From contig CAMNBS010000010.1 of the NCBI GenBank assembly GCA_946533175.1, positions 1 to 22,973 of the forward strand: 22,973 nucleotides of DNA, written 5' to 3'. This stretch comes from an uncultured Clostridia bacterium (lineage in GTDB: Bacteria; Bacillota_I; Bacilli_A; RF39; UBA660). The translations under genes were made by a program, and so were the position numbers. Shown here one piece after another: positions 22,905 to 22,973 of this stretch (its first letter is position 1; every line of letters starts with the position of its first letter). The notes under the pieces are model-generated. The model worked only from the letters and a program-made list of their open reading frames with translations, was not told the origin of the DNA and searched no databases.

Positions 22905-22938
22905 AAAAAGCGACATATACATTTAATGTCGTTTTTTT
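22904..22938 (+). terminator. Terminator of the DUF1292-coiled-coil operon
   Basis: CGACAT (22911-22916) pairs with ATGTCG (22926-22931) around a 9-base loop; an A run (22904-22909) with one bulged G can extend the stem into the T run 22932-22938. The A run starts at the last base of the stop codon. Confidence 0.8.
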
Positions 22939-22973
22939 ATTCCTTCATAGTTGAAATTTGGTATAAATATTTT

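Noticed and set aside
1..22973. Mycoplasma-type code with TGA as Trp
   Set aside because: TGA ends yutD (21495-21497) and the small thioredoxin gene, and Trp is encoded by TGG in all conserved proteins.
1..22973. CRISPR array, tRNA, rRNA or insertion sequence
   Set aside because: No regularly spaced direct repeats, cloverleaf-like sequences, rRNA blocks or transposase were seen on either strand.

Overview
The window is an AT-rich, gene-dense chromosomal segment with 23 protein genes, no gap over 300 bases and no sign of plasmid, phage or insertion sequence. TGG encodes every Trp seen and TGA is used as a stop, so the genetic code is standard. Gram-positive-type ribosome binding sites, Bacillota-type families (YlxR/RnpM, YutD, DUF1292, a T-box leader), a single-[4Fe-4S] ferredoxin and very high A+T point to an uncultured, probably anaerobic, low-GC Bacillota relative of the Mollicutes (RF39-like gut Bacilli). 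That placement is inference. No rRNA or tRNA gene was seen.

Layout. 1-984: a ferredoxin on the minus strand diverges from an acidic tail-anchored protein. 1000-5200: translation/transcription operon rimP-nusA-ylxR-infB-rbfA with stop/start overlaps, a 5' hairpin and a terminator at the rbfA stop; rimP has only its N-terminal domain, ylxQ is absent and truB lies about 12 kb away. 5290-9023: an AMP-forming acyl ligase, then a 7-helix membrane protein built like a hybrid histidine kinase but missing the phospho-accepting His, the ATP-lid glycines and the receiver Asp. 9055-10601: glycyl-tRNA synthetase behind a T-box leader. 10659-14512: a YgjV-type membrane protein and a secreted 1078-residue glucosaminidase-like wall enzyme.

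14538-17510 is the most suggestive region. Two minus-strand genes (membrane CcdA/DsbD-like protein with an exported thioredoxin domain, plus a cytosolic thioredoxin) form a complete trans-membrane thiol relay. Divergent from them are three small membrane or exported proteins: a prepilin-like, Cys-rich protein and two tandem VirB2-like two-helix proteins, with even numbers of Cys placed where they should face outside. This may be a small surface-appendage locus with its own disulfide-handling system.

17552-22904: truB, a XerC/D-type recombinase, a membrane-anchored DUF4015 glycosidase-like protein coupled to yutD, then a DUF1292 protein and a disordered/coiled-coil protein.

Shared signals: many genes use GGTGA(T) rather than GGAGG as ribosome binding core; TGnTATAAT extended -10 boxes recur; several terminators start inside the stop codon of the gene they end.
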